From Toxotes chatareus (Eukaryota; Chordata; Actinopteri; Toxotidae): a stretch of DNA of 64,000 nucleotides. The stretch's first letter is position 1. Every line of letters begins with the position of its first letter. This document shows, in pieces, positions 23,356 to 36,200 of this stretch. The notes under the pieces are model-generated. The model did no database searches and was not told the DNA's origin. It worked only from the letters and a program-made list of their open reading frames with translations. The translations under genes were made by a program, and so were the position numbers. The stretch is from contig CM028898.1 of assembly GCA_016801885.1 (NCBI GenBank), positions 8,080,177-8,144,176 on the forward strand, given 5' to 3'.

Positions 23356-25384
23356 GAAAGCTGAACTGAAATCTGAACTCCAGTCATATACTGCGGACTA
23401 ATTTAGATTGTACCGTTTTAAGTTAAAAATCTGACACATACATAATCTGAAAATGAAACTGTAGTCCTAAACATTTATTTCTATGATATCATACATAAAT
23501 AAGACATTGTAATTCCTGTTTTAATCCATATTCCATATAAATCTGTCTTTAAAAAAAACCTGCTTTAAGCATTTAAACATGCTGTGTGACTATGGTGCTT
23601 TTACACCGTCACTAGGGGGTGCTGCTCATACTGGTGGTTTTCTCTATGAAAGCCCCCCCAAAGAAATCCGGCCTTGAGAAAAAAATGCCTGGAATGTTTG
23701 TAAAGCTTATGTCAATTTCACGAGCTCGGGAGAAGAAAGCGTGGTGACAATGAGGGGTCACCCTGGTGAGAATAATGTCATTACATGTTACCCAGACACG
23801 TACACGCCTGTGAATACTTTCCCCTCAATGCCCGGGCTGAGAACTGTGGCACAAACAAGCCAGCCATTTTCCAGAGTGAGGGTTCATATTTATAACCTCA
23901 GCATTGGTTTGAATAGGCAACTATTCCCTTTAAATCCCTTTAACAGTGAAAGGGTCTTTTGGTGCCTGGGTTTCATGTTCTAGCCAACAACTGACATAAC
24001 TTTAAAAATAGGAACTCCCTCTACATGTGGTATTAATTGAAAAGTTTTACTAACAGTGTCAGTAAGTTTATGTCCAAACAAGCTTTATGTTTAAAAAAGT
24101 TGAGGCAAAAATACTCAGGGGGATGATGGGAAAAGTAGAGGAGATGGAAAGAGTCATAGGCATGTCACCCCAATCCCCTTTTCAGGGGGCATGCCAGCCA
24201 TGGGAGGGGGGTAGCAGGGGTGTGAAAGTTTGAGAGGAATGGGAAGTGGGATTCTGTTAGTAATGTATTACACTCCCAGGGCCCTGGGAAAAGGGGTGGG
24301 GGGTGTTCAGCTTGGGTCTGTGCCAGCATAGTCACTGTGCCAAAGCGCTGGGTGCTGGGGACCACTCCTCTCACCGGCAGATCTGTGGGAAAATCAAAAC
24401 CAGGTTGTTCTTTGCTGCTGCTCCGCCAACAAAGATAGAGAGGTGATGCGTCTGCCGGGGCCTCTGCAAACGTATTCAAATTAAATGCACTCTGAGTAAA
24501 CAAATCAAGAAAAGTATAGGAAATTGTAACATTATAAATGCACTGTATTAGGGGTTTGTCTGGTTCACCACAGCTGGACCCCAAGGAAATGTGTCAAAGT
24601 TTTTTCCCAACTTGGGGCATTTTGGAAAAATTGATTTCTCAGGCTGTGAACAGCTGTTTATATTTATTGACTAATATACAGTGTGTGGTCACTTTTATGC
24701 TGTAAACACCATTAAAAATGATAATAGATTAGATACAGCTGGTCTAATAAATTAAATGTGGCAACAAAAAAGCTTTAATTTAAATTATAATTTCACATTG
24801 AAATGGTAACAAATATTGAAACAGACTGATATAATCTGCAGTAATCTTAGCAACTATTAGCAACTGAGTTTAGTGAAACAACCAAAAGGTTGTTGTTCTT
24901 GTTCTTGTTTGTTCTTTGTCCTTTTTTTAAATCTTTGTCATTTCTCTCTTGACTTTTCTACATCTGCTTCAAATGTCATTTATCACCCAAAACCCCAAAC
25001 CCACTTCCAGTAATCCCGTGGATGTGATGCAATAATTGAGTCATAAGATATGAATTGCTCATGTGTTGAATGTCAACTCATGCAGATCAGCAATACTTGT
25101 TAAAAATCATCATTCTACCATTAGAGATGCCACAAAAAGCTGATTGATGTGAAATTGTTGTACTGTAAGGCCCTGACCTGATCAACTCTGCAACTGCAAG
25201 TAAACATTTGACGCTTATTCGCTCTCTCCACTCTCATGTGTTTTGTTGTTACTTTGGGCCCAGATTTGTTTTGTGACCGGCGCAGTGGGAAAAAGGTTGG
25301 ATGAATGTGTTGCTCTGAGGATGGGAAGCAGGGTGGAGCAATGCAGAGGAAGTACCTCACATGGCCTGCGATGGGCTGCTCGTC

Positions 25385-25530
25385 AAGAGGCCCTTTGTTT
25401 TAGGAGGTTAATGCCTAATTGATACAGGCTTAATGAGAGCGGCCTGTGTGTGCAGAGTGTGTGAGCCGGGGGCTGGACGGCCCTGTCGTAATTGGAACGG
25501 ACAAGCCTTGTGTGGAGGAGTGCACAGGGA
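25385..25530. promoter_or_regulatory. Candidate conserved non-coding element with homeodomain cores
   Basis: TAAT cores at 25409, 25416, 25431 and 25489 (two as TAATTG) lie in a block of balanced composition that differs from the AT-rich surroundings. No coding signal was seen. The call rests on motif density alone, without alignment. Confidence 0.25.
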
Positions 25531-26479
25531 AGGGATTTATGGGAACACAAGGAATGGAGTGGGAGAGTGGGAACCAGGAAGAAAAGGTGACAATGAGTAT
25601 GAGGAATGTGGAAGCAGTGGGAGAGGAATCTGATGTGATGGTCGGAGTATTGATCATGAGAAAGAAAAGCAGTGACAATGGAAAAGTGAGCATGAAGTTT
25701 AACCAGGACGTTCCCATGGATGTTTAGTTAGTGCTCTTCCCATGATCCCAATATGGATTAAAATACATTTATAGCTTGCTGCAAGTCACATGTTCTCTAT
25801 ACCAATGATAGGATTAGTTAAATATCGTTTTTTTTAATGTTTGATTTGAATTAATGAATGCAGAAATGCCAACATAAACTGTCTGTAACTCTGTTTTATG
25901 AGACACCTGTCTTTTCTTTTCTGATGAGCTGTCTTTTCGCCCCCTCTTTCAGTCTGACAGTCTCAGACTATTCATGCAAGAGTCCCCAGCTTCCCTCCAG
26001 ACAAGCTTTCAGAAAGAAGGCTGGAGAGGCATTAAGAGGGAGGAGGGAAGGGTGCAGGAGAGGGGAGCACAGAAGAACCGTGCACTTCAGAAAACCTTGA
26101 AGAATTAGGACTGAAAGCTATGGAGATTGTGGGTGGCTGCGAAGAAGGGGAAAAAAAGAATGAAAAGAAGAAAAAAATAGAGGGGATCAGTGTGCATAAT
26201 TATAAAGATGAGAGGGGAAACAATGAAAAATGGATCCTCGGGGGTGAGGGTTAACAGAGGGAGCTGCTAAAGGTAAAAAAAAAAGACAAAAATGGAGTGT
26301 GGAGAAAAGGCAGAATATAGGGTGAGAAAAGAGGGGAGGAAGAGTTACGAGCAAGGGTGAGAAAGACAGGGGAGGGAGGCAGCCCGATGAGCAAGAGCGA
26401 GTGAAAATGAGGCTGAGTGTCGGTGAGGGAAGGAGAGAAGGACAAACCCTCTGCTTTCCCACACTCAGGCCGGTTCCCA

Positions 26480-26720
26480 CAGTGGACCCGGCTAATCCCT
26501 GTCTTAATTGGGGGAGAATTCCAGCGCACATGTTCCCCTGGAATGAGCGTAGAGCAAAGGGAGAGCAGAGCTCGGGAGCTTCTGACACATCAGACAGGCC
26601 ACAGCGGCTGGTGCTGATGCACAATGTGTGAGTGCACTTTGTTGGAATATAAACATGCAGCCTGACTGTCAGCACATCGGATGCATAAATGGCTTCACGA
26701 GTTCCTCTGACTCTTTTCAC
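26480..26720. promoter_or_regulatory. Candidate non-coding regulatory block
   Basis: Contains TAATCC (26493-26498, a bicoid/OTX-type core) and TAATTG (26505-26510), followed by a complex, non-repetitive stretch. It lies just beyond a purine-rich tract. Its regulatory nature is inferred. Confidence 0.22.
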
Positions 26721-26865
26721 TCGATCCAGCATGAAAAGTGCTCTTAGCAGCCACTTAGCATTGCTTAGTCACATTCCACCGTGACTGAAGCGTGTAACTT
26801 AAAAGTTTCATTTCATTAATGTTAAAGGAAAAAAACAAAAAACAACCTAAAACGCTCCCACTCTA

Positions 26866-27040
26866 TTAAAGGGTCAGTTCACCTAAATTCCAAAAAGTTT
26901 TCCTCTTACCTACCTACCTACCTATCCAGTCATGAGCAGTTTAAGCTTTACGTTTTAAGGTTTGTCTTCTGGTGATGTCCAATATTATAATGGTGACAGG
27001 AATTTTGTTTATGGTGCTTAAAGCATTGAAAATGACATTT
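26866..27040 (+). repeat. Degraded fish interspersed repeat (family B)
   Basis: Begins AAAGGGTCAGTTCACCTAAATT and runs through a CTAC simple run to GATGTCCAATATTATAATGG. I recognise this as a common percomorph repeat (TTCACCCAAATTAC... to ...CAATATAATGG). A weaker relative of its head, AAAGGTTCAGTTCACCCAA, is at about 3275. Class uncertain. Confidence 0.6.
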
Positions 27041-28125
27041 AAATGGAATTTCACATGGAATTTGTTGCTATAAAAACTGTTGACAGGTCAGTTAGGTTAT
27101 CATGATATTTACTATTCAGGAGTTTGTAAACCTCCAAGTTAACAATTTTACAGGAATAATTTTTTTCTTCTAACAGAAGCCTCATTAGACCAGAATGAAA
27201 TGGACCTAAAACACATGTTGGGCATTGAGTAGGGAATTGGGACCCAAGACGTACAGCTCTGCTCATGATTTAGTTTTCCTGCTGGACAGAAACAGGACTA
27301 CGAACATGAATATATAAGTTACCAACTGATAATATCTGACAAAATTTCCATATCAAGTGATATATTTTTCTTTTAATACTAATAAATGAACACCTGTAAT
27401 GGTTCCGTAATAAGCACAGTAGAAAAAAAATCATGTTTTCAGATTTTTTGCAGCACATCGCACAGGGAGTATCTGCTGACAGATCTCGCCCTGAAGGTGT
27501 GAAATGCAGGAAGAAAATGCAAGGAGATACTAGTAACATAACAAAACCACTGTGAGTGGCAGTTTCGTTCCTGCCTACCTCTTTCCTTAATATACATTTC
27601 CAACAATAGGCACAATGCATTATGTCTCTGAGGAGGTAACCTAAAACGGCTTCTGCAGGGAGAGAGATAAAAGAAAAAAGAAAAAGAAAAACAGGTACAT
27701 GAGGGGAGGCTTGGCAGTGCGTCAGTGCTGCAGGATTAGATTGGAAAAACACAGAGGTGGGTGGCAGGTAGTGAGAGAAGAACTGAACTGATCTGCCAGG
27801 GAAGTTTCTCCCCTTTGTGTAGACAAACAGGCAGGTTTTGTCAGTAGACCATAATCCTGGTGGTTAATTGGCAGGGTCGGAGAGTTCTTCCAAAGACAGG
27901 TGTGCTTCCTAGTAGTGGGTAGAGTAGACTCTCAGTCTGGGGTTTAGTATCCAGAGGGATCACGTCACCACACGAGGAACTTGACAAAAATATTCAAGTT
28001 TCATGGTATTGTAGAGAGTTCAGCTTAGAGATGGGAATTTTAGCACAGGAAAAAAAAACAATAGGAAAATGCTTAGGAAATGACCATATGTTGATATTTA
28101 ATATTTGAAAATATTAATGAATGGT

Positions 28126-28320
28126 TCTACGGATGGCAGTCAGTCGAATGGCCGGTCATCTGATCCACCACTTTAGTCCAGACTAAAACACCACAAGCGC
28201 TGTTGCATGAAGTATGATAACATTTTGTACAGAGATTTATGGTCTCCAGAGGATGAATCTTACCCACTATGTGGATCCACTGACTTTTCCTCTTACCACC
28301 ATGAGGTTGGCATTTTTCTA
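28126..28320 (+). repeat. Degraded interspersed repeat, second family A copy
   Basis: Shares an ordered series of phrases with 7896-8350, including ATGGCARTS, GTCCAGACTAAAA, TTTTGTACAGAGATTTATGG, CCAGAGGATGAAT, CTGACTTTTCCTC and CACCATGAGGTTGGCATTT. It is truncated at the 3' end relative to the first copy. Confidence 0.65.
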
Positions 28321-29766
28321 CTGCTTGTCATGAGCCTGTTTCCCCTCATCCGGCCTCAGTGAATGTCTCTAAGTAGCCTTATAAGAGTATGATGTCAGTG
28401 TTTGGAGGTTTTTTTGTGGTTGCAACCCCCTGCAGGCGATGTCAGCCCCAGGATACGGTGAGGAGATGGCAGCTGTGCTGAGCTCAAACGGAGGCCTTCA
28501 CTGGAGGGGCTCGCAATTCATTCCTTCTGTCTTTCCTTCACAATACTTTTTTTGGCGGGAAGGCACCAAAGACGCTTGTTTGACCCAACTTGTGTTTCTT
28601 TGCGGGACCCCCTCCCTGAGAAAAGTGTCGCCCGCCTCCACACTCATACACCATGTCCACCCTGTCTTGATTGATTTTCAGTGCGCATTTTGGAAGGGAT
28701 TACAGCCATCTGCAGGCTCTTGAGGAACAAAGGAGGCTCCTCGCTCTCCTCCCCTCAGTACTTCAGAGGGATAACATGGCCAGATAAACATGCTCTTGCA
28801 CCGCTCTACACTTGTTCTCTATTCTGCCCTGACCTCTCAACCCACCCAAACTGCCCACTCTACTTTAAAGCTGACCACATTTTTTTCTCTCCTGCTGTCA
28901 CCCCCCTCCATGAATGGAGGTTACTCTTTACTCATCAGTTTTCACAAACTGGTCACTACAGAAAGTTTGTGCCTTACAAAACTTGAGGAGGGTAAAGTAG
29001 GAGCAGGGCATTAAGTGTGTGTGTGTGTGTTTTTTGTAATGGCTAATGTTTCCCTGGCCTGAGAATTACTGAATAACAACTGAGCGTGTACTCAGACCTG
29101 AACACTCACAATTTCCCTTTGGGAATCATCACTCCCAGCTGTACAAGGGTGTTGTGGGAACAAGAAATTGTCAGCTGGGATGCCAAAGTGTGGTGGTCAC
29201 GAACGTCATGCTCATGCTCAGCTGGTGCTGAGCCGGTGGGGAGGCAGCAGGATGCATAGCCACTGATGTTTGGTTGCAGCGATTTGGATTACCACCATTT
29301 GTTTATGTGGAAAATAAACCCTGATGAAATGCACAGCTGTTTCTTCATCGCTTCTTACTAATGCAGCTTATGCAGGGTCCTTCTGTAGCCTCCTGTAGCC
29401 TGATAGGTAATCACTTAAAGTATATGCTAAATCCATGTGCACCAAATCAGCAGACACTGATCTTTATGTTTAAATTTTCTTAAATTAACTTTTTTTTAAA
29501 AATTAGGTTAGAGCTTTAAAGATAAAATGTGTGTGTTTCTTGGGAAGCTTGGATTGTTATGTCTCACCCAGAAGTGTTTGAAGGACAGTTAATAATGCAA
29601 ATTGTGTGAGTGAATCTCAGCTGCCATTGAGGAATAAGGAGGAATCACTGGAAATATAAAGCAGCTGAAAAGCTACAGAGATCCAGACGTTTCCAAAGCT
29701 CGAGTATCGTTTGGCACAAGGTGAGAGATTTGAGATTTGTGTGACGTGTGTTTCAGAGCATTGCAA

Positions 29767-29823
29767 CCACTGTTTTGGTTCCACAACTGCTCAACACCAA
29801 GCAGCTGTGGAACCAAGTTGTGG
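29767..29823. other. Short strong imperfect hairpin
   Basis: Arms 29775-29791 and 29800-29816 are 17 nt each and pair with one mismatch around an 8-nt loop. Beyond a small internal loop, CCAC (29767-29770) pairs with GTGG (29820-29823). The 57-nt structure is short for a microRNA precursor. Transcription is unknown. Confidence 0.45.
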
Positions 29824-32523
29824 GAAAGATTTGATGATGAAGCCATGTAAAGACAGTTCCAGAGGAGAGAGAGCCAAGCGATGGATAAGCCTGAGAAGCT
29901 GTAAGATAAAATTTGCGAATCCAATGTCAGTTTGGATTTGAGTCTGTTTTTTCATACCTGATTTATGACTGTTTATATAGTTGGCTAACAGAGAGAGTTG
30001 CTGCTGGAAACACAGGACCTATGAGCTAGGTGGGGTGTTGTTGTGTCGGACTACAAGGGAGTGTCCAGGAGCACTTAGGCCCTGTCTGGCCTCTCATCTC
30101 TGGAGCTTTGTCTCTGGCCACTTCCCTCAAACTCCCCCAGGGGCTGACGGAAGTTCACACCCAGCGACTCTCTCTCCCATTGCTTTGGATTCCACGTTCC
30201 TGAGTGTTTCCCGCTTTGCAGTGTCCATACCTCACCTCAGCCGCACAAGTCAGAATAAAGAGGGGAGTGGGGTGGATGGAGGGGGGGGGTTTATTTTGTT
30301 GTCTGCAGCATTCTGCAAAACCAGTGAAGATCGCTTAACATTGAAGGAGTACATGCTTTATTAATACCAGTTGTTCTCTGTTTGTACATTTCAACAGCAG
30401 CAACTACAATATAGCTTTAATTTAGCAAGTGCAAAACCAAACTGTGCCAGTGTGCACTGACATGAACACTGCAGTTTTTATGGGTTCATGCTGGGGTCAC
30501 AAAGAAGTGACAACAATGCAGGAAGTTGAGCTTTGTCAAAATGTCACATGATGTATTAGTTGAGGGTGTATAATTTGAGTGCTCTTTGTTTTGGCTTATC
30601 AGGCCTGCAGCAGTAACCTCAGATGGACTGGAAGGGAGGGGGCAGAGGAGTGTCTGTGTGCAGGGTCGAGCGGCCCGGGGCCCCCAGCTACGGGATGTTT
30701 TAAAGGAGCACTGAGGCAGTAAATGGCTGGGGAGGTTGGAGGTTCACTCGCATGAACTACTGATGCAATGGCAAACCAGTGTCAGGGTTTCTATGGGAGA
30801 TAGCTGGCAAGACACGGGAAGCATGTCGAGCTTTTGTGAATCTTTTCCATTTAACCCAAACACCATGTTAATTCCCCAGCTGCTCTTTTTCGTACAGATT
30901 TACTGGGAGCAGTAAATCTGAGGTTTTACTGAGGTGTGTGCTGTACGTGTTTTATGCAGGATTTTGCGAGGAGAAACAGGTGGTGAATTTATCGTAGATT
31001 TCCAGTGAAATGGGTGTTTCTGTATTATCTATCATGCAGCTCCTCACCTGTTCAAGCAGAAAATTTGGCGTAGTCAGCTGTTACAGGTAACAGATTTGTT
31101 ATGTGATGCTGTAGTTAAAATCCAAGTTGAAATAGAAAAAGAATTGCTCCAGACTGAAGGCGTATGGCTGAGTAGAGTGTAAACAGATTTGGTTTGATTG
31201 TGTCCTTGTGTACACGTGGTCAGGATAAAGCGAGCGACTGTGTGGCACCTCAGCTCAGCCGAGTCTGCCATGCCGCTCCCTTAATGGCAATTTATTGCTT
31301 CCTGAATCCTGAAAATGGGAGGCCGAGGACAACAGAATTCCAACCACTGTTTTCTACCTCCTTCCCTGTCCAAATGCCCTCAGGGTCCTAAACACTCCCT
31401 AAATCTCTCCGCCTTTTAGGTCCTATCCTTCTCTCTGGCATGTCGTTTGTTCTGAGCTTTCAGGGGTCTGATTCATGGGCACTTGAAGTGACTTATGTCT
31501 GAGAAAAGTTTACCATGGTAGAAACCTTTGGAGCCACATACTCTAATGTAGGTTAAACTGTTTGATGTGTTAGTTCAAACGATTATGGAGCATGAAATGG
31601 ATCCTGTGGCATTAAAAAGCCTCAGTTCAAAGCAAATACATGTGAAAGGCTTTGAGAAGAAAACAAATATATCCAAAAACATGGGAAGTGTTTTTCTTAC
31701 AGTATATTTTAATAACACAGACAAACATAAAAATAATCCACAATACTGAGACAAAGTTGTTGTTTTTTTTTCCACTGGTGTTTTTTTTTTCATGCCGTTG
31801 TTTCTAGAATATCTTATTAACATATTTACATTCACATTCATATTAACATAAATTCACATGAAAGATAACAAACAGAAAAATGGCAGTGTACGCATTTAAG
31901 ACATACCGCTTCAGCACATCATGGTAATTTGGTATGAACCCCTTCCCCTTGTTGATATAGTGCATATTAGATATGAAATCATTTTTACAGAACAGAGTTG
32001 TATACATTAAATGCATATTTTGTGTTTCTTTTGAGCGAGCCCTGTCCAGTGTAGTGATTTTTACATTGCTTCTGTATATTCTTCCATCTTTACTCTCATC
32101 TATCTAGCACAAATAACCCCAGACTTCTGCTGTGAATGGCTGTTGTTGAACGTTTAATGACAAACTAGCTTGTTTTATGTGTTTTACTACTGCTTAACCA
32201 AGCTCATAACTGCTTTGGCAAGACTCATGCAACCAACAGATTTTTTAATAATTCTATTTAAACTCAAACTCAGTCCAATGAGTTTTGTGAAATTTTGCGG
32301 AAATTTTGCTTGCCACATTTGATATCTTACAAAAAAAATGAGCCTGCATGTCCTTTCAGAAACAAAATCTCAGAGTTGGCTAGAATATGAAAGTGCTTTC
32401 AGCACTATATCGAGCTGTGAAACCTGCTCGGGTAGCCTTAGCTTTGTGTTACTACTGTATGTGCTCTTGTCTGTACATATATTAAATTCTCAGTCGCTCC
32501 ACTATGCTACATATAGTTGCTTT

Positions 32524-32529
32524 TTTATT
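32524..32529 (-). terminator. metrn: Candidate poly(A) signal for metrn
   Basis: Minus-strand AATAAA about 730 bases past the metrn stop, the nearest perfect hexamer I see downstream. Usage is inferred. Confidence 0.3.
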
Positions 32530-33261
32530 TGGTTTTCAGTGCTTGCAGCATCACACTTTCCAGATCATTCCCTTTCCTTAATCAGTGCAAATATTTTTTT
32601 TTTTAACATTTCCTTTTGTGAGGACTTTTTAAATTTATAATCTCCTTAAAAATAGTAACACTGAGGATGACCCCAGTATAGGGGTAGCCAAAGAAAAAAC
32701 ATCACTGTCCCATGGTTAGACATTTTCTGAACAAAAACACAGTGGTACAAAGGTAGCCATTTTGAAACCTTAGACCACATCTGCCTGGAGTGTATCCTCA
32801 CCAGGATAACAACTAAAAGGCAGGAGAACTTCTCATAAATGTTCCTGAGTTTCTAAGCAATGACTCTGAATAGGCCTGAATTAATGGCTTAACTTAATTT
32901 ATCCCAAATGGAAAGCTTTTCAAAAGATTTTCTCTGAACCAGCATGATAGCATCACTGTTTGTTTGTAAAACAGTCCAATGCCAAATGCTGCTAATCTTC
33001 ATTTCCACCATGTCCCTCATGTCACAACTCCACCAGGTCATTTGGACCAGGTGACTGCATATTGCACTGAAATGGTGTTGGCAAAGTCCATTTCACTCCT
33101 CAGTCCTTTGGGAATATCCGTCGGTGGCACGATGGCAACAACATCGACCCACAGCTGCGTATCGCAGCTTCTTCCAAAACGTGGAACAGGGCTGAGTTTG
33201 GCCTGGCTTTGAGTCCAGCCTGGATTCTGTGCTACAGACGAGCTGTTGCAGAATTTATAAC

Positions 33262-36200
33262 TCAGTCTACAGGCAGTTCACAGGGTATTTGCTGGGCCGC
33301 TTTGGCTATAGAGTACGCCCTCTGGAAGTCCTTGTAGCGGGGAGCGCAGCCCAACCAGGCCTCCCCAAAGTGGACCCGACCGGTGAAAAGGAAGCTGCCG
33401 GACCCAGGTTTGACGCCACACTGCAGCAGAGTCCTGATCTCACCCTTGCTGGTCAGGCGACTTTTGCCGGTGAACAGGGCGTACTTCTGACGGAACACCC
33501 GGGTGGCACTGACCTTGATCACCGCTGCCCGTAAGTTCTCGTCTTCCTGCACTGCCCGGATGTTACCACGCACCACTGTGGATTGAGAAAATATTCAGGT
33601 TCATTTCTATGCTTATTTTACAATATACACTTTTGACTTAAGTTAACATGAAATGCTTTACTGTGTTTTTGTCATATTCAAAATGTTGCATCCTCCTATT
33701 TCAAATAGAGATGTGGTTCACTGTGGGCTACCAACTGACGGCAATTCCATTCGAAGACCCAGGCCTGCTCACTAATCCTTCTAACTTTTGTTGCCAGCTG
33801 AACTTTTCCTCAGTCCTGTTACAGCTTAATCAGAGGCCTGGAGATTAGTGCACTGCTCCTTCTCTAGGGATGTTGGGATTATATTAGTAGAGCCTGACTA
33901 GAAATCATTACGTTCTGCAGATTTGCTGCAAGGACTTCTTGCTTTTTGGTGGTCTGGTTTAATATGTTAATCCTATTTGAGGTTTTTTTGGGAGGGTGGG
34001 GGGCGGGCGGGGGGTTGTTCTGAGTGATTTCATTCTTGGTTTAGTTTGCTGTGTTTTACATGTTATATAGGCAAGGAAGGGAGGGGTTAAAAGAGGTAAC
34101 TCACCAAAGTCACTGGTGCAAACAGCCATCAGAATCTCTGTGTTGTTGCAGGGTCTGCAGGCATCTGGAGAGAGGGAGGAAAAAGAGAGAGAATCAGTTG
34201 GTGATCTCACAAAACTTTCTGAACTGTTCAAAAACACCTATATGCTAATACTTATACTGGGCCTCTGGAAACCAAAGACATTTCCAGATCTTATGCACAG
34301 GAATGTGAGACGTGAATCTCTACCTAAAACTGTGCAAAGACGAGCAACAAAGGAGAGACCAACCGCTGAGTTCTAACAGACAGCTGCTACTTTTACAGTT
34401 GGCAGAGGAGGACCAGTGGAGCTTTAAGGTGTGAGGCTCGTCCACCCCAGACGATTTAAAGGCCAAATGAAACTTCCCCCCTCCTAAAGCCTTTTAGGGT
34501 GTCTACAGTCACACCTCATCAAAGCCTGGACAGGGGCCAAGGAGAGGGAGAGGGGGAGGACTTCAAAGATTTTAAAAAGAGTACAATCCCACTTCCCAGA
34601 AAAATTCCTTTCACCTAACACCTGACAAGTTTTCTTTAAAAAAAAAATGGAATCCCTTCCTGAAATTTGTAGCAGGATTTGCAGATGGCCACAAAAAAAG
34701 AGGTAAAAACCAAACCATCAAAGCTCTGGCTGCCTGCTTTGACTGAAATGTGGCTAGAAAAAAAATGTCCTGGCATTTTTTTAAAGTTCTCCTTGTGGTT
34801 CTTTGGAGGCCCCTTGCCCACCCCACACATTCTCCTTCTTAGTGAAAACCTCTTGATAAATGAGATTCCTTCCTCTCTAGTCCACAGCAAACCCCCTTCC
34901 TAACCTAATCAGTGTGTGTGTGTGGGACAGAGATGTAGGGGGGAGTGTACTCCTACAGACAAGTCTCCCCACAGAGAGGCAGCTCAACAAAAGAGGGGAG
35001 CATCTCAGCTGGGCAGAGGCCTCCCTGTCGCCTAGGCGACGGCAGTAATCCCAGAATACTCATGCGGCACCCATTCAAAGGGCTCTGGACTCTGGAGAAA
35101 GCCCCACATACTGTGCTTTTGTCCCCCCGCCCCACTGCTCTGCACTCCACGGCTCCCCTTCTCCTACTCCAAACCAGCACGCCTCTGGGGAAAGTTTGGC
35201 CACTTCCTCCTCTCTGCTCTCTACATGGGCCGTGGAAAGTCCAACCAGCCCACAGAGGCCTGTTATGAATTATGAATCATCTACAGGGAGGGTTTTATGG
35301 TGTACAATATCATTGCTGATGCAAGGCTAAGACCTTGCATCTACCAAACTTCTCAGGAGGGAAGGAAAAGAGCTTTGACCACATTTTGGTAGTTTATTTT
35401 TAAAGACTTATGTGACCAAGAACATTTTTTAACATCCATATAGAAACAGTGTGAACCTTCGGGTGTTCACACAGCAACAGAAAAAGATTATTGTTTCTGA
35501 GAAGTAATTAAATGTATTGAGGGTTAAGTTTCTGTTGCAAAGGGTAAAAAAAAACTGGTAAAAAGTTCTTCTCTACTTTCTATTTAATTTATTAACTAGA
35601 AAAGACAAGTTAAAATAACAAAAAAAATGTTTGTGTCTCCCTGTATTTGACCCTAAGTAGCCTCGCTCAAACCAACATGGCTGACTTGAGCCTCACTGAC
35701 TCACCTTCACTGCTGATGGTGTTGGAGTCCAGCGACAAGCGAGCAGTCCAGTCCCCTCTCAGCTCATACCGAAAGGATGCGATCCTCCTGCTGATATCCT
35801 GGTGAGGTGTAGCTTGCAGGAACAGGGCCACCCTCTCCCCAGGCAGTCGGCTGAAGCACCGAACCCTCGGCGGGGGAGAGGACTCCAGACGGTCACCTAC
35901 CAGCAGTTCTAGGACCCCATCTCGCTCCAGGTAGAGCTGGGCTCCGTGGAACTGCTCCGAGGGCTTGACGCAGGCTGTGATGAGGCCCGAGCTGCTGCCG
36001 CCGGGCCCCACCGCCACAGAGGGCAGGCGGGGTGAGAGGGTGAGGCGCAGGGCTCCTTTGGGATACAGCCAGTCCAGAGTGCCCTCAGAACAGTGGAGGG
36101 AGATCTGCTCCACGCTGCCCTGCTGCTGGGACAAACCACTGTGAGAAGGAAAGAAGAGTGGGAAACAAAGTTTAGTACAGGTTTCATGTCAATAATCCAG

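Larger units (their letters stand above)
23356..33261. other. Intergenic spacer ccdc78-metrn, no supported gene
   Basis: About 9.9 kb between a plus-strand gene end and a minus-strand gene end. It must contain both 3' untranslated regions; AATAAG at 23498-23503 and AATAAA at 24746-24751 are possible ccdc78 signals. Many open frames exist, several over 120 codons, but none shows a known domain or an exon series. The interval 26100-26430 is strongly purine-rich on the plus strand, which explains the long minus-strand frame there. Old repeats sit at 26866-27040 and 28126-28320, and a hairpin at 29767-29823. In humans ANTKMT (FAM173A) lies between CCDC78 and METRN; I do not see it here. Confidence 0.7.

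Noticed and set aside
24165..24584. 139-codon minus-strand open frame
   Set aside because: No family resemblance, no exon partners, compositionally mixed; likely chance.
26187..26732. 181-codon minus-strand open frame
   Set aside because: Explained by a purine-rich plus strand (few stops on the complementary pyrimidine strand); the protein is Ser/Pro/Leu/Phe low-complexity.
27270..27752. 160-codon minus-strand open frame
   Set aside because: No recognisable domain or neighbouring exons; Cys/Phe/Leu-rich chance frame.
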